Positions 28,592 to 38,831 of a stretch of 59,199 nt of DNA are shown here, piece after piece. A program made the translations under genes and the position numbers. The DNA lies in NCBI GenBank assembly GCA_949422855.1, contig CASPLG010000008.1, positions 1-59,199 of the forward strand, read 5' to 3'. Every line of letters begins with the position of its first letter. The first letter of the stretch is position 1. This DNA comes from an uncultured Eubacteriales bacterium. Lineage in GTDB: Bacteria; Bacillota; Clostridia; Oscillospirales; Acutalibacteraceae. The notes beneath the pieces were generated by a model, which was not told the origin of the DNA, made no database searches, and was given only the letters and a program-made list of their open reading frames with translations.

Positions 28592-31500
28592 TTACTTTCT
28601 CTTTCTTTTTTTATTTTTTCTGCCACGACCGGATACATATATCATAGCAAGTACCGTAGAAGTAATTACAGCGAGCAAACCCACGTAAACCGTAGCTCTA
28701 TAGTCTCCCTCTTTTAGGAACGTTGATGTATTGCTATCTGTATACAGAGGATGGTCGATTTTTTTGAATGATGCTGAAACTTCATCCGAAAATACACCGG
28801 CGTTATTCTCTGCTCTGAAATAATATACACCATTGCTGTTTGCTATATACTGATACAGCCCGTCATCATTGGCTTTAAGTTCGATGTTTTGCCAGTCTGA
28901 ATCGCCCTCTTTTCTGACTTGTATATTTTTAAGTCCCGAAATTCCGACTTTAGGATAGAGCGAAACAATTTTTTCTGTTTCATATTCCCCGTCATTGCTC
29001 TCAATAGTCAATGAAGGTTTAGAGGAGTCTTGCTTTATGATTATTTCTTTAGTAGAGTTCACATTTCCGGCGTTATCCTCAATAGTTGCGGAAAACGTAT
29101 GGTTGCCATCGGTAAAATTGTCCAGTACGATGTCGCCATTTGATAAATCTACTGTTTGAGGCTCGCCACCATCTATTACATACGATGCACTTTTCACTCC
29201 GGAGACATCATCCGACAGACCTTTTATAACTAGCTTTGCTTTCGGCGTCCACACCCCGTCATATGGATAATCGATATTTATATCAGGGACTTTATCATCT
29301 ATTACGATTCCGTCTGTGTTCGCATAAGACACATTCCCGGCATTATCTGTAATTTTACCATATACGATATATTTATCCCCCGGCTCTAAATCTGTAGATT
29401 CACCCTCTGTCCATCTTCCATTGACAAGTGTCTCAATATCGGCATCGGTTTTTGGGAGATTATCCTTTTTACTATCAAGTTCTTCTCCCTTTAGGACAAA
29501 ATACTCTATTTTATTTATGCCGCTGGCCTCCTCGGTTGGGAGTACATTTTCAATATCGATATCTCTGCTTTTAAAAGAGACCTCTGCATTTTTGACTATA
29601 TTTTGTATTTCATCCTGACCGGACAAATGCACGGTTTGAGGGACCTTAGTGAAAGTATTGAAACTTACTTGGTGGTTAACGGAATCCCACTTACCGGAGC
29701 CGCTTGATATTTGTGCAGACGGTGGGGAAGTATCTTTTTTAAAGATTAGCGTTTCTTGTTCACTTTCTAGCCCTAACTGGTCAATCACTTTAAATTTATA
29801 TAAATATATACCATCTTTTACATTATTATTTATGACATATTTTCCGTTTTCGTCTGGGGAAATCTCAGTATATTCGCCGTCATTTACCTTGTAACAATAC
29901 TTTTCAACCGGTATGGAACTTTCTGACGTTGCTGAAAGCTCAATTGAAATATCTTTTCTGCTCCACTGTCCATCGGTATAAGTTTCTCCATTATCGGCAT
30001 AGGTAGCCTTTACGTCCAAGACAGGTTTTTTTGCCTGTATATTCGTTAATTCAACGCTGTACTCATCCGACGTAGCTTCTGAATTGCTTACTGCATAAAT
30101 TTTGTATTCTCCATTGGCTGCCGCAGTGTATTCTACAGGGAACGTAGTATCAGGTGAAATTTTTATTACGTAAGGTTCGCTTGTTCCGGGGGGGAGGATA
30201 TCTATCTCCTGCATACCGGAAGCACCTGCATATGGAGTAATTGATATAATTTTTGTAAGTTCAGCCTCAGAGTCATCAACAGCTATTTTCATAGTTGGCT
30301 TTTCGGAGTCCTGTCTAATAGAAAACACCTCAGATTCAGATAAATTTCCCGCATTATCTTCGACGATAATTTTTAGGTTATATTCGCCGTCATCGAGGTT
30401 ATCGATAACTTTATTATTTTCGAAATCCTCAACGAGTACCGGGTCTGAGTCATTAATTTGGTAGGACACACTCTTTATTCCCGATAAATTATCCCTAATT
30501 TTGTTAATACTTATTTCTGCTTTATCTGTCCAAACGCCGTCATTTAAATAATCTATTGAAATCTCAGGTTTAGTATCGTCTATACTGATAACGCCGGTGG
30601 CTATATATAGGGTGTCTCCGGAATTCGCAACTATTTTTGCGTATATTACATACTGTTTATTTGGAGTCAATTTTGGAAGGTCGCCTGTTTTCCAATCTTT
30701 ACCTACTTCAGCTTCAATCTCGGCAGCACTTGTTTTTGGAGGTGTAACTTTTTCCCCGTCCATACTCATTTTTACGTAGTATTGAGTGCTGACTACTCCG
30801 CTTGGAGACTGAACATCGGTTATTACAGGGGTTTGAGTTTTATTGAAGGAAGCCTCCTCAGCGTCTTGAGATAACTCGGACCACTGCGCATCTCCAACGA
30901 CGATTGTTCCTGTGGCGCTTGTGGTATCTTTTTTTACATTAAATGTTACTTCTTCGCTTTCGACTCCGGTATCTGATGTGATTTTAAAGGTAAAGATATG
31001 ATCACCATCTTCTTTTACATCGGGTAGGTAGCAGAACCCGTCACTATCGAGCTCGACTGTTTGATATTGACCGTTATCTTCTTTGTACTCATATTTTTGT
31101 ATAACCGCTCCCAAGGTGACATTTCTGAATTTAATACGAACATTTTTATTTGTCCACGAGCCGGACTCGTACTTTTCGATGGCATCGCCATTACCGTTGA
31201 GTGTGACGGCAGACACCGATGGGAACGGACGGTTTTTATCTATTTTTGTTACGGTTTTTGTAACTATGCTTGAAATTCCGGCATTATTTTCTATTTTGAA
31301 GTCATACTCACCATTTTCATCTATCTGGTATTCATAGGAACTTGCATCCGTACCTACATGTTCAATATTGGTCCAGTCTACGTCGTTTCTCTCTCTAACC
31401 TGTACCGCTTTAATTCCGGAAGGACCGACCGAGGCATTTATCGATACAGTTTTGAAGGGCTCATACATAGTATCATTTATGTCCAGCTCCAAATGGGGGG

Positions 31501-34500
31501 TAATGTCATCTTTTTTTACGGTAAATACGTTTGATGCTGTGGTATTGCCGGAATTATCTTCTGCAAATATTTTTACAAAGGATGTACCGTTTTCAAATGG
31601 TATCTGTGCAATATCGCTGTCACTTATTGTCAAATCTTGTTCAGCTGCATTTTCCAGTTCAGCCCTCTCGGTTGAGAGCTTATAATACATTCTTTTCACA
31701 CCGGATAAATTATCTTTTATGCCTTTTACCGTTATAGACACATCTCTTGGATTCCATGTGTTTTCGAAGGGATACGTGGAATTAATTATAGGGCCGATGT
31801 TATCCAGAACTAGACCATCACTGCAGGCATAAGAAACATTACCTGAACTGTCTATTGCTTTTGCATATACCACATACTTTCTATTGGTGTTCAGCGTAGT
31901 TTCCCGACCGGTAACCCATTTTTTACCTACTTTTTGTTCAAGCTCGTCTGCTGTTGTGGGGGGAGTATCAATATTTCCATTTTCCTCCCCTGCGAGGATA
32001 TAATACTGAGTAGACGTTATAGTTACCCCGGGGACGCTGTGAGATGATTCGATAGTCACAGTCTGATTATCTTTAAAGAATAGTCCGAAAGTTATTTTAT
32101 TTAAAAGTTCTCTCCATTCATTGTCATTGTTTTTAATTTTGATAGTCACAGTAGGAACCACTCTGTTTCCTCTGATTGATACCGAATATACATCGCTTTC
32201 CAATCCGGCAGCGCTTATTAATCTTATATCGTAAGTAATAGTTTCACCATCCGGATACTCGTCTATATTATGTGTAAATTTATACCCGGTTTTGTTGGTG
32301 CTGCCCTCACTATAAACTTTTTCCCATTCTCCCTGGGATATAATTTGTCCCTCAGAACTTTTGCAAGTTTTACGCAGCCAAAATGCCGTTTCCCCGAGAT
32401 TTTTTTCCTTATTACCTACAATTACATTTATACTTTTATTAGTCCATGAATCATTCTGATAGTCGTTTCCATCGGCGTCGGTAAGATTCACGTTGATGGC
32501 AGGTTTAGCGGTGTCCACCTGATCAACCGTTACAGTATAAGTTACTTCTACACCTATAGAATTTGTTGCTTTAAACAAATATTCTCCGTTAGATGTAGCT
32601 GTATAGTAATACTGCCCTTCATCATTGATTCTTACGGCATTCCAACTGGACATTCCCTTTTTGCTTACCTGCATATCGATACTTCCGTCTGGGGGGCGAG
32701 ATGCCGGTCCCAATGTATCCTTATCAAAACTCAGCTTGATGGTGTCTGACTGAACAGGACTTGATGGTGCAGTGTTTGTCCTTATTATCTTTGGTGTTTT
32801 CGTATCTTGTTTAAACGTTATCTTCTGAGGTTTAAATATAGCACCGGTGACTGCGTTTTTAAGTCTGTAGGCAAAGGGATTTTCATCATTAAATACACCG
32901 TCATCCATAACTGTAATGCTGTCGCTATATGCGGGTTCACCCTCATCACGAGAAATTTTGTATCCGCTAGGAGGAGTCAGCGTTACCCCGCTTATATACC
33001 AACCCTCTTTTGTATTACCGCTTATCGTAATATTTGGGGCATTCTCTTCATCATATATCATATATATATTATTTTTGTCTGCAATGTAATTAAGATTATA
33101 ATTGCGGTTTACGGCTGAGTTGGGATCTAAAGAAAGGGTGCCCTTGACTATCTTATATCCTTTTTCAGTACTAACTACGTATCCTGAAGAGTCAGTGTCG
33201 GCTTCTGATGCGTCAATAGCAAGCTTCCCGGAGAACTCCGGTTCATATCCTTCAACTTTGCCCTCTAACACCATATCACTGTAATCTATACCCTCCCTTA
33301 ATTTCTCCAGGGACAATGCTCCGTATGGGGAGCTCAGGCCTGATTTAGGATATACGGTTAGTGTTGCAGGATTAATATTAAAGGTTTTAGTAACTTGTCC
33401 GGTAAAATTCCCGATTCCGTTTATAATAGCGGTAGGAAGCGTAGAATCATCTTTTTTTACAGTTATGTTGTCTTGATAATTGAGCCAGTAATCTTTGTCA
33501 GGAATCAGTTGTCTTGTTTCGTCATAATTGTTTGGGAACTTTACTGTATAAAATACATAGGGAGAGGGGGTTTGAGCTGTACCGTTAAATGTCCTATCGC
33601 TAATATCACTTATGGATATCAGACCTTCTTGCTGAGCCTTGGCAAGGTCAAGCGGGGATATAGTAATTTCTACTTCGCATTCACCGGTATAATCCCCCAT
33701 GCCAATTATTTTTACTTTGTGAGTCCCTGCATCTATTATATCTCCGTGACTCGCCAAATAGAAGTCCTCACCGGGACTTAGCTTACCTGAGGGCCTTACA
33801 CTATTGCCTTTTGGCGCGGATGAGTCTAAAACTGTTATGTCTTCAGATTGGATATTTTGGACTGTTCCGTCATAAGAATAGTTTTTACCCACTGTTGCCT
33901 CAAATCTGGGATCACTTAGATCAAGTGGGGATATAGAGAATGATTTACTTACGCTTCCGTGGAAATTGCTCCCCTTTTTGCCATCAGTAGCACTGCCTTC
34001 CACCGCTGTAATGACAACATTTCCTCTGCCGGCATGTGTATTGTTTAAGAATAAAAGGTTATAGTCAGCACCCTCCCTCAGTGTGGTAGATACATCGGTT
34101 TTACTGTTATGATATTGAACGTTTATATCCGGTCTATACTCGTCATAGTTATATGTTGAATCAGCAATATCTGAAATAGTGACCAGATTTATATTAAGAG
34201 TTTGTATATCAAAAGTAGCTGTGCGTGGGTAAGTATAAAAGATACCACCGCTATTTCCATGCGTTATCTTTATTGTGGGGGTAGACACTAGTGGATTGTC
34301 TGTGAGCCCTTCAGGGGTTACTCGTTTATTTGCATCTATGTTATTCTCATAAGATACTGTATAGATTGAACTGGTGCTTTCAATGAGCTTGCTCTCTGTC
34401 TCTGATACATATTGCGATACGATTACGGTGGGTGTTTGGGCTTCGCCGTTATATGTAAACGTACCATTATCATTAACATACATAACCTTTATATTCACAG

Positions 34501-35947
34501 TATCTAAATCTATGAGTTCCTTCCACCTGCTATCTTCTTTATATTTAACTGTCCTCTGGGCGGGCAAATATGATGAAGATTCAGTATAGTATATCTTAGC
34601 TCCGTACGTTACATTATATATATGAGAATTTCCACCTTTTCCGCCTGGCAGTGTACCATTGGAGTTGCCTATTGAACTGTGTCCGCTTCCTCCGCTTCCT
34701 CCTGACAAAGAAGTGACATCACTAGGGCCAGCAGAAGTGGTATCACTAGGGTCGGCAAAAGTTATAAGGGAGGGTGACCAGCTTTTCCCGGCAAATCCGC
34801 CATCGCTACCACAGTCATTGCCACTGTTTCCGCTATTTCCACCGAGGGTTCCGCCACCGGTGCCATTGGAACGTGTGGGGCTTGCGCCACCACCACCGCC
34901 GTAGGAACCGTAATTAAAACCGTATACATATGGTCCTCCACTGGCGCCGCCGCCGCCGCCGGCCGCACCTGCTGCGTGACATTTATACGATCCATTGTCT
35001 TCATCTCCGGCACTACCGCCGCCGCCGCCGCCGCCGCCGCTGCCTCCAAAACCTATGGCTTCGCCAGCGCCGCCGGCGCCGCCGCCACCACCGCCGCCGC
35101 CGCCTGAGGCAATATTTTTATCATAGACTATGTTTCCATGATTGTTATAATAAGCAGTATCTCCGCCTTTTCCGCCACTTCCGCCTTCTGCCATTGCTCC
35201 GCCAAGTACTGTTATTTTTCCGCCTACTGTAGATATATAAATTTCTCCATGATAATCAGCGCGCTCACCATCGTCTCCCGCACTGCTTGAACCTCCACCT
35301 CTGCCGCCGAGACCACCCTTGCTCCCTATTCCTGCGCCTGCACCGTTTCCGCCTTTTCCGCCTCCTCCGGCTTCTCCAGAAGATTTGTGATGTTTTTCTG
35401 CCATTCCGTTTCCGCCGGCTACCCCGGGCTGACCTGCGCTTGCAGCTCCCCCCTCTATGTGTATGTCGTCATCGCCTTCTGAGCAAGTCCTTATATATAT
35501 TGTCGAAGTCTGAGGAACGAAAATGCCCGGGGTTCCTGCATACGTATCATTAGCCTTGCATCCCTTAATCGTCACTTTACCGTATATATAAAGGTAGACT
35601 TCCGTATTATTGTCTACTACTATGGGAGATTTCCCGGCACCATTATCAGTCATTTTGAACTCTATGGATGTCCCATCTTTAGGCCCTTTTAGCAAATATT
35701 TGCCATTCTTTAGGTTGAGAGGTATAGGAGCGTCGGTGCGGCTTTGACTATAAATACCTCCGTCAAAGAAATTTGTATCCTCTAATCTATCTTCTAAAAA
35801 ATCTTTGAATTTAAAGTCAGTTTTAGGTTCCGCTGCTCCCACGGACGGTGAAACCAGACCGATAGGAAGAAAGCCCATAATCAAGCTGAAAGACAGCACT
35901 AATGACAATAATCTTTTAAATGCATCTTTTAAAACTTTCTGTCTCAT
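28592..35947 (-). CDS. Giant glycine-rich, Ig-like-repeat surface protein
   Basis: 2451 residues from the ATG at 35947 (GGAGTG 11 bases upstream). Residues 1-40 are a signal peptide. Residues about 175-440 are extremely glycine-rich, with runs of up to nine or ten glycines. Residues about 480-960 contain MBG-like repeats (FNGTAQTP, YNYDEYRP, FTYNGEAQTP). After that, three long copies of an Ig-like supermodule follow; each has a TPP.T or NLPKTDADIE line, then YVIYAK or YVVYAK, then W-T/NP-K and DNLSG or DDVSG. The tail has one membrane helix followed by GRGRKNKKRKRK, so it is membrane-anchored rather than sortase-linked. A cell-surface adhesion role is likely by analogy only. Single-gene unit. 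Confidence 0.9.
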   Translation of the reverse strand: MRQKVLKDAFKRLLSLVLSFSLIMGFLPIGLVSPSVGAAEPKTDFKFKDFLEDRLEDTNFFDGGIYSQSRTDAPIPLNLKNGKYLLKGPKDGTSIEFKMTDNGAGKSPIVVDNNTEVYLYIYGKVTIKGCKANDTYAGTPGIFVPQTSTIYIRTCSEGDDDIHIEGGAASAGQPGVAGGNGMAEKHHKSSGEAGGGGKGGNGAGAGIGSKGGLGGRGGGSSSAGDDGERADYHGEIYISTVGGKITVLGGAMAEGGSGGKGGDTAYYNNHGNIVYDKNIASGGGGGGGGGAGGAGEAIGFGGSGGGGGGGGSAGDEDNGSYKCHAAGAAGGGGGASGGPYVYGFNYGSYGGGGGASPTRSNGTGGGTLGGNSGNSGNDCGSDGGFAGKSWSPSLITFADPSDTTSAGPSDVTSLSGGSGGSGHSSIGNSNGTLPGGKGGNSHIYNVTYGAKIYYTESSSYLPAQRTVKYKEDSRWKELIDLDTVNIKVMYVNDNGTFTYNGEAQTPTVIVSQYVSETESKLIESTSSIYTVSYENNIDANKRVTPEGLTDNPLVSTPTIKITHGNSGGIFYTYPRTATFDIQTLNINLVTISDIADSTYNYDEYRPDINVQYHNSKTDVSTTLREGADYNLLFLNNTHAGRGNVVITAVEGSATDGKKGSNFHGSVSKSFSISPLDLSDPRFEATVGKNYSYDGTVQNIQSEDITVLDSSAPKGNSVRPSGKLSPGEDFYLASHGDIIDAGTHKVKIIGMGDYTGECEVEITISPLDLAKAQQEGLISISDISDRTFNGTAQTPSPYVFYTVKFPNNYDETRQLIPDKDYWLNYQDNITVKKDDSTLPTAIINGIGNFTGQVTKTFNINPATLTVYPKSGLSSPYGALSLEKLREGIDYSDMVLEGKVEGYEPEFSGKLAIDASEADTDSSGYVVSTEKGYKIVKGTLSLDPNSAVNRNYNLNYIADKNNIYMIYDEENAPNITISGNTKEGWYISGVTLTPPSGYKISRDEGEPAYSDSITVMDDGVFNDENPFAYRLKNAVTGAIFKPQKITFKQDTKTPKIIRTNTAPSSPVQSDTIKLSFDKDTLGPASRPPDGSIDMQVSKKGMSSWNAVRINDEGQYYYTATSNGEYLFKATNSIGVEVTYTVTVDQVDTAKPAINVNLTDADGNDYQNDSWTNKSINVIVGNKEKNLGETAFWLRKTCKSSEGQIISQGEWEKVYSEGSTNKTGYKFTHNIDEYPDGETITYDIRLISAAGLESDVYSVSIRGNRVVPTVTIKIKNNDNEWRELLNKITFGLFFKDNQTVTIESSHSVPGVTITSTQYYILAGEENGNIDTPPTTADELEQKVGKKWVTGRETTLNTNRKYVVYAKAIDSSGNVSYACSDGLVLDNIGPIINSTYPFENTWNPRDVSITVKGIKDNLSGVKRMYYKLSTERAELENAAEQDLTISDSDIAQIPFENGTSFVKIFAEDNSGNTTASNVFTVKKDDITPHLELDINDTMYEPFKTVSINASVGPSGIKAVQVRERNDVDWTNIEHVGTDASSYEYQIDENGEYDFKIENNAGISSIVTKTVTKIDKNRPFPSVSAVTLNGNGDAIEKYESGSWTNKNVRIKFRNVTLGAVIQKYEYKEDNGQYQTVELDSDGFCYLPDVKEDGDHIFTFKITSDTGVESEEVTFNVKKDTTSATGTIVVGDAQWSELSQDAEEASFNKTQTPVITDVQSPSGVVSTQYYVKMSMDGEKVTPPKTSAAEIEAEVGKDWKTGDLPKLTPNKQYVIYAKIVANSGDTLYIATGVISIDDTKPEISIDYLNDGVWTDKAEISINKIRDNLSGIKSVSYQINDSDPVLVEDFENNKVIDNLDDGEYNLKIIVEDNAGNLSESEVFSIRQDSEKPTMKIAVDDSEAELTKIISITPYAGASGMQEIDILPPGTSEPYVIKISPDTTFPVEYTAAANGEYKIYAVSNSEATSDEYSVELTNIQAKKPVLDVKATYADNGETYTDGQWSRKDISIELSATSESSIPVEKYCYKVNDGEYTEISPDENGKYVINNNVKDGIYLYKFKVIDQLGLESEQETLIFKKDTSPPSAQISSGSGKWDSVNHQVSFNTFTKVPQTVHLSGQDEIQNIVKNAEVSFKSRDIDIENVLPTEEASGINKIEYFVLKGEELDSKKDNLPKTDADIETLVNGRWTEGESTDLEPGDKYIVYGKITDNAGNVSYANTDGIVIDDKVPDINIDYPYDGVWTPKAKLVIKGLSDDVSGVKSASYVIDGGEPQTVDLSNGDIVLDNFTDGNHTFSATIEDNAGNVNSTKEIIIKQDSSKPSLTIESNDGEYETEKIVSLYPKVGISGLKNIQVRKEGDSDWQNIELKANDDGLYQYIANSNGVYYFRAENNAGVFSDEVSASFKKIDHPLYTDSNTSTFLKEGDYRATVYVGLLAVITSTVLAMIYVSGRGRKNKKRKRK
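34620..35425 (-). repeat. GC-rich glycine-codon repeat tract
   Basis: This stretch is dominated by GGC/GGT/GGA triplets (seen as GCC repeats on the plus strand), with pure (GCC)n runs near 35017-35041 and 35078-35105. It is much richer in G+C than the rest of the window and could change length by slippage. Confidence 0.8.
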
Positions 35948-35994
35948 AGATTTAAATTCACTCCTTTTAAAATTCTGAAAATATCTTAGAGGGA

Positions 35995-36023
35995 ATTGTA
36001 CCAAAAATATATATAATTTTCAA
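35995..36023 (-). promoter_or_regulatory. Promoter of the giant surface protein gene
   Basis: Minus strand: TTGAAA (36023-36018), a 17-bp spacer, TACAAT (36000-35995), about 48 bp before the start codon. Confidence 0.6.
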
Positions 36024-36157
36024 GCTTTTTTACATTAAATTATATTTATCATGCAGTAGAATTAGAATTTATGACCTATAACAGTATATTATACGCAATT
36101 ATTATGTGAAAAATTAAATATAGTCTACCGGGGAAAAACCAATATTTTAAAAAAGGC

Positions 36158-36187
36158 TTGCCTTTTATTGCTTTGCTATATTAGAAT
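36158..36187 (+). promoter_or_regulatory. Promoter of luxS
   Basis: TTGCCT (36158-36163), an 18-bp spacer, TAGAAT (36182-36187), about 33 bp before the GTG start. Confidence 0.5.
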
Positions 36188-36219
36188 GTAATGAAATTAA
36201 AATAAGGGGCTGCTTTTCA

Positions 36220-36681
36220 GTGGAAAAATTTTTAACTATAAAAAGTTTTTTAGTGGATCATACCAGAATAGATAGGGGTATCTATATTTCAAGAATTGAT
36301 GGAGATATAACTACATATGACATAAGGTTTATAAAACCGAACACTCCCCCATATCTTGACAATGCAGGGATGCACACAATAGAACATTTATTTGCAACAT
36401 ATGTAAGAAATACAAGATTTGGCGATAATATTATTTATGTGGGACCTATGGGATGCCGTACAGGATTTTATTTGTTAGTACGGGATTTAAATGCTAATCA
36501 GGTGATAGAATTGATTATAGATACTTTGAAGTTTATAGTGGATTTTAAGGGCAAAATACCCGGGGCAAGTGAAAAGGAGTGCGGAAATTATCTGGAACAC
36601 GATTTGGAAAAGGCGCAGTTTTACTCAAGAGACTTGCTCAGTGCCGTTAAAAATTGGAAGGTAGAAAATTTACATTACTAA
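36220..36681 (+). CDS. luxS: S-ribosylhomocysteine lyase LuxS
   Basis: 153 residues, the usual length. It splits S-ribosylhomocysteine into homocysteine and the AI-2 precursor DPD. The metal ligands are His52 and His56 (HTIEH) and Cys121; the catalytic cysteine is Cys79 in GPMGCRTGFYL. GTG start with AAGGGG about 9 bases upstream. Its main role may be recycling in the activated methyl cycle rather than signalling; no pfs is in the window. Confidence 0.96.
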   Translation: MEKFLTIKSFLVDHTRIDRGIYISRIDGDITTYDIRFIKPNTPPYLDNAGMHTIEHLFATYVRNTRFGDNIIYVGPMGCRTGFYLLVRDLNANQVIELIIDTLKFIVDFKGKIPGASEKECGNYLEHDLEKAQFYSRDLLSAVKNWKVENLHY

Positions 36682-36770
36682 GCAGGGGTTCTTAGAAGAA
36701 ATACTAGTGAAATTTATGGATATATAGTATAATATCCTCATAATATCTTGACTAATGGGGGATCAATGTT

Positions 36771-37595
36771 ATGAACAATGTAATTAAGATGGGAAAAAAG
36801 GTTTTGGCGGTAGTAGTACTGTTTTTTTTATTTTTATCTCCGATGTGTTTTGCAAAGGCTAGTAAAAATCAAGTTACAGAAAGGGAGCTTCTGATACTTG
36901 CGATAATGTCATACAGCAATAATCAACAGCGGTATGTTACACACATACAAGATGACGAATTTAATGCAAAGTGGTTTGCGGGATATGCTGATCCCTCAGA
37001 GCTTGAGGGCTGGAAAATAGTTGATATTGTCATGAACCGAGACGCAAAGAAGATGGATGGATTTTCGGTTGTGGCGTACAAGAAAGAAAATAACGTTGTG
37101 GTAGCGTTCAGGGGGACGGGCATTGACTCTATTAAAGCAAATAAGGGGGATATAATATTTAGCAGAGAACACCCTCAGGCAAAACACGTAATAAATTACA
37201 TAAACACCTTAAGGAATGCTTCGTTTACTAAAGGTAATACTAATATATACTTTACGGGTCATGCCTCCGGCGGATATTTGGCAACATTTGCACTTGGGAA
37301 GAGCTTGTCTATAAGTGAGCTTAAAGGCAAGGTAAAGAAAGCCGTGACTTTTAATGGTCTGGGGATAGGATATATTGTAAATAAAACGATGCTGAAAAAT
37401 TTATTAAAGGTAAATCCGAGTCAGTTGGTTAATTATGCCGTTAGGGGGGATAAATTGTCTGAAATAGGCAAACATTTTACGAAGATTATATATGTGGATT
37501 TAGTGAACCCAAAAATAGATGCAGTTCACCAGAGGGTGGTTGGAAATCCATATTTCCCGTATAGTTTTTTTGCCGATGAGATATTTGCTGCGTGA
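36771..37595 (+). CDS. Exported lipase-like alpha/beta hydrolase with altered nucleophile motif
   Basis: 274 residues. Residues 1-28 are a signal peptide (cleavage after CFA). The body resembles class 3 lipases: strand VVVAFRGTG (oxyanion side), then the nucleophile elbow, then candidate Asp227 (YAVRGDKLS) and His253 (DAVHQ). The elbow reads GHASGG (163-168) instead of GHSLGG or GHSKGG, so the nucleophile position is Ala165 with a serine one place later. It may be inactive, or use Ser166 in a shifted geometry. GGGGG lies 11 bases before the ATG; TATAAT at 36728-36733. Single gene between luxS and galE. Confidence 0.75.
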   Translation: MNNVIKMGKKVLAVVVLFFLFLSPMCFAKASKNQVTERELLILAIMSYSNNQQRYVTHIQDDEFNAKWFAGYADPSELEGWKIVDIVMNRDAKKMDGFSVVAYKKENNVVVAFRGTGIDSIKANKGDIIFSREHPQAKHVINYINTLRNASFTKGNTNIYFTGHASGGYLATFALGKSLSISELKGKVKKAVTFNGLGIGYIVNKTMLKNLLKVNPSQLVNYAVRGDKLSEIGKHFTKIIYVDLVNPKIDAVHQRVVGNPYFPYSFFADEIFAA

Positions 37596-37649
37596 ATGAG
37601 ATAACAGATTTAAATTTCGCTAATCGAGGAGAGACAGGGTGATATTTTT

Positions 37650-38666
37650 ATGGGTAGTGTATTAGTTACAGGTGGAGCGGGGTATATAGGTAGCCACACG
37701 TGTGTTGAATTACTAGAGTGCGGCAGGGAAGTTATTGTTATAGATAATTTTGTTAACAGTTCTTATGAGTCAATAAAAAGGGTACAGGATATAACGGGTA
37801 AAAAAATGAAATTTTTTGAAGGGGACATGAGAGATAGGGATTTTTTGAGATCTGTATTTTCGGAAAATGAGGTGGATTCAGTTATACATTTTGCAGGACT
37901 AAAAGCTGTGGGGGAGTCATGCGAGGTGCCCCTTGAGTATTACGATAATAATCTAAATAGTTTGATTGCACTTTGTGAGACAATGGCCGGGTTTAACGTA
38001 AAAAAGCTTGTATTTAGTTCGTCTGCTACAGTATATGGAGACAATCAGCCACCATACAACGAGAATATGAAACCCGGTCTTATTACTAATCCTTACGGTC
38101 GTACAAAGTATATGGCAGAGCAAATTTTAAGTGATTTATCCATATCTGACGGCGAATGGAGTATATTAATTTTACGTTATTTTAATCCGATAGGGGCACA
38201 TGAAAGTGGAAAAATAGGTGAGGATCCGAAAGGAATTCCAAATAATCTGATGCCGTATATACTAAAAGTTGCTATTGGGGAGCTGCCGGAACTGAAAGTT
38301 TTTGGGGGGGATTATAAAACTCCTGATGGGACGTGTATACGGGACTACATTCACGTAGTGGATTTAGCCAAAGGACATATTAGCGCATTAAAGAAGTTAG
38401 ATAAATTTAAGGGATTTGATATATACAATTTAGGGACGGGAAAAGGCTGCAGTGTACTTGAACTTATCAACAAGTTTGAGGAGGTCTGCAAGGTTAATTT
38501 AAATTATTCAGTTGGGGATAGGAGAGATGGAGATTTGCCGGTTTGTTTTGCAGATACATCTAAAGCTGAGAAGCAGCTAAATTGGAAGGCTAAATACGAT
38601 ATAGGAAGAATGTGTGAAGATTCATGGAGGTGGCAGATTAGTAATCCAAAGGGGTATAAACGCTAA
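37650..38666 (+). CDS. galE: UDP-glucose 4-epimerase
   Basis: 338 residues. It interconverts UDP-glucose and UDP-galactose with bound NAD. The Rossmann loop GGAGYIGSHT, the catalytic Ser in SSSATVYG, the Tyr-Lys pair in NPYGRTKYMAEQ and the substrate block FGGDYKTPDGTCIRDYIHV are all intact. It supplies galactose for surface glycans. AGGGTG lies about 9 bases before the ATG. No other sugar genes adjoin it. Confidence 0.95.
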   Translation: MGSVLVTGGAGYIGSHTCVELLECGREVIVIDNFVNSSYESIKRVQDITGKKMKFFEGDMRDRDFLRSVFSENEVDSVIHFAGLKAVGESCEVPLEYYDNNLNSLIALCETMAGFNVKKLVFSSSATVYGDNQPPYNENMKPGLITNPYGRTKYMAEQILSDLSISDGEWSILILRYFNPIGAHESGKIGEDPKGIPNNLMPYILKVAIGELPELKVFGGDYKTPDGTCIRDYIHVVDLAKGHISALKKLDKFKGFDIYNLGTGKGCSVLELINKFEEVCKVNLNYSVGDRRDGDLPVCFADTSKAEKQLNWKAKYDIGRMCEDSWRWQISNPKGYKR

Positions 38667-38681
38667 TTATAAATCGTAAAA

Positions 38682-38699
38682 ACGCCATTATGGTGGCGT
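38682..38699 (+). terminator. Hairpin after galE, possible terminator
   Basis: ACGCCA, loop TTATGG, TGGCGT, 16 bp past the stop codon. No U-run follows, so termination is doubtful. Confidence 0.3.
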
Positions 38700-38777
38700 C
38701 CGATTGGTATATATTTAATTGAAATTATGATAAGTTACAGAATGACTAAATAAAAAACATGAATATTTAAAATAATA

Positions 38778-38806
38778 TTGACAATACAAAAATATTATGA
38801 TAATAT
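38778..38806 (+). promoter_or_regulatory. Promoter of the 263-residue secreted protein gene
   Basis: TTGACA (38778-38783), a 17-bp spacer, TAATAT (38801-38806). Transcription begins before the ATG at 38832 and after the in-frame TTG at 38778, which fixes the start. Confidence 0.7.
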
Positions 38807-38831
38807 TAATTCGAAAGGAGTTAGTATTATC

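Noticed and set aside
34930..35553. Arginine-rich forward open frames opposite the glycine-rich tract
   Set aside because: They are antisense readings of GCC/GGC repeats with highly biased composition and no ribosome sites.
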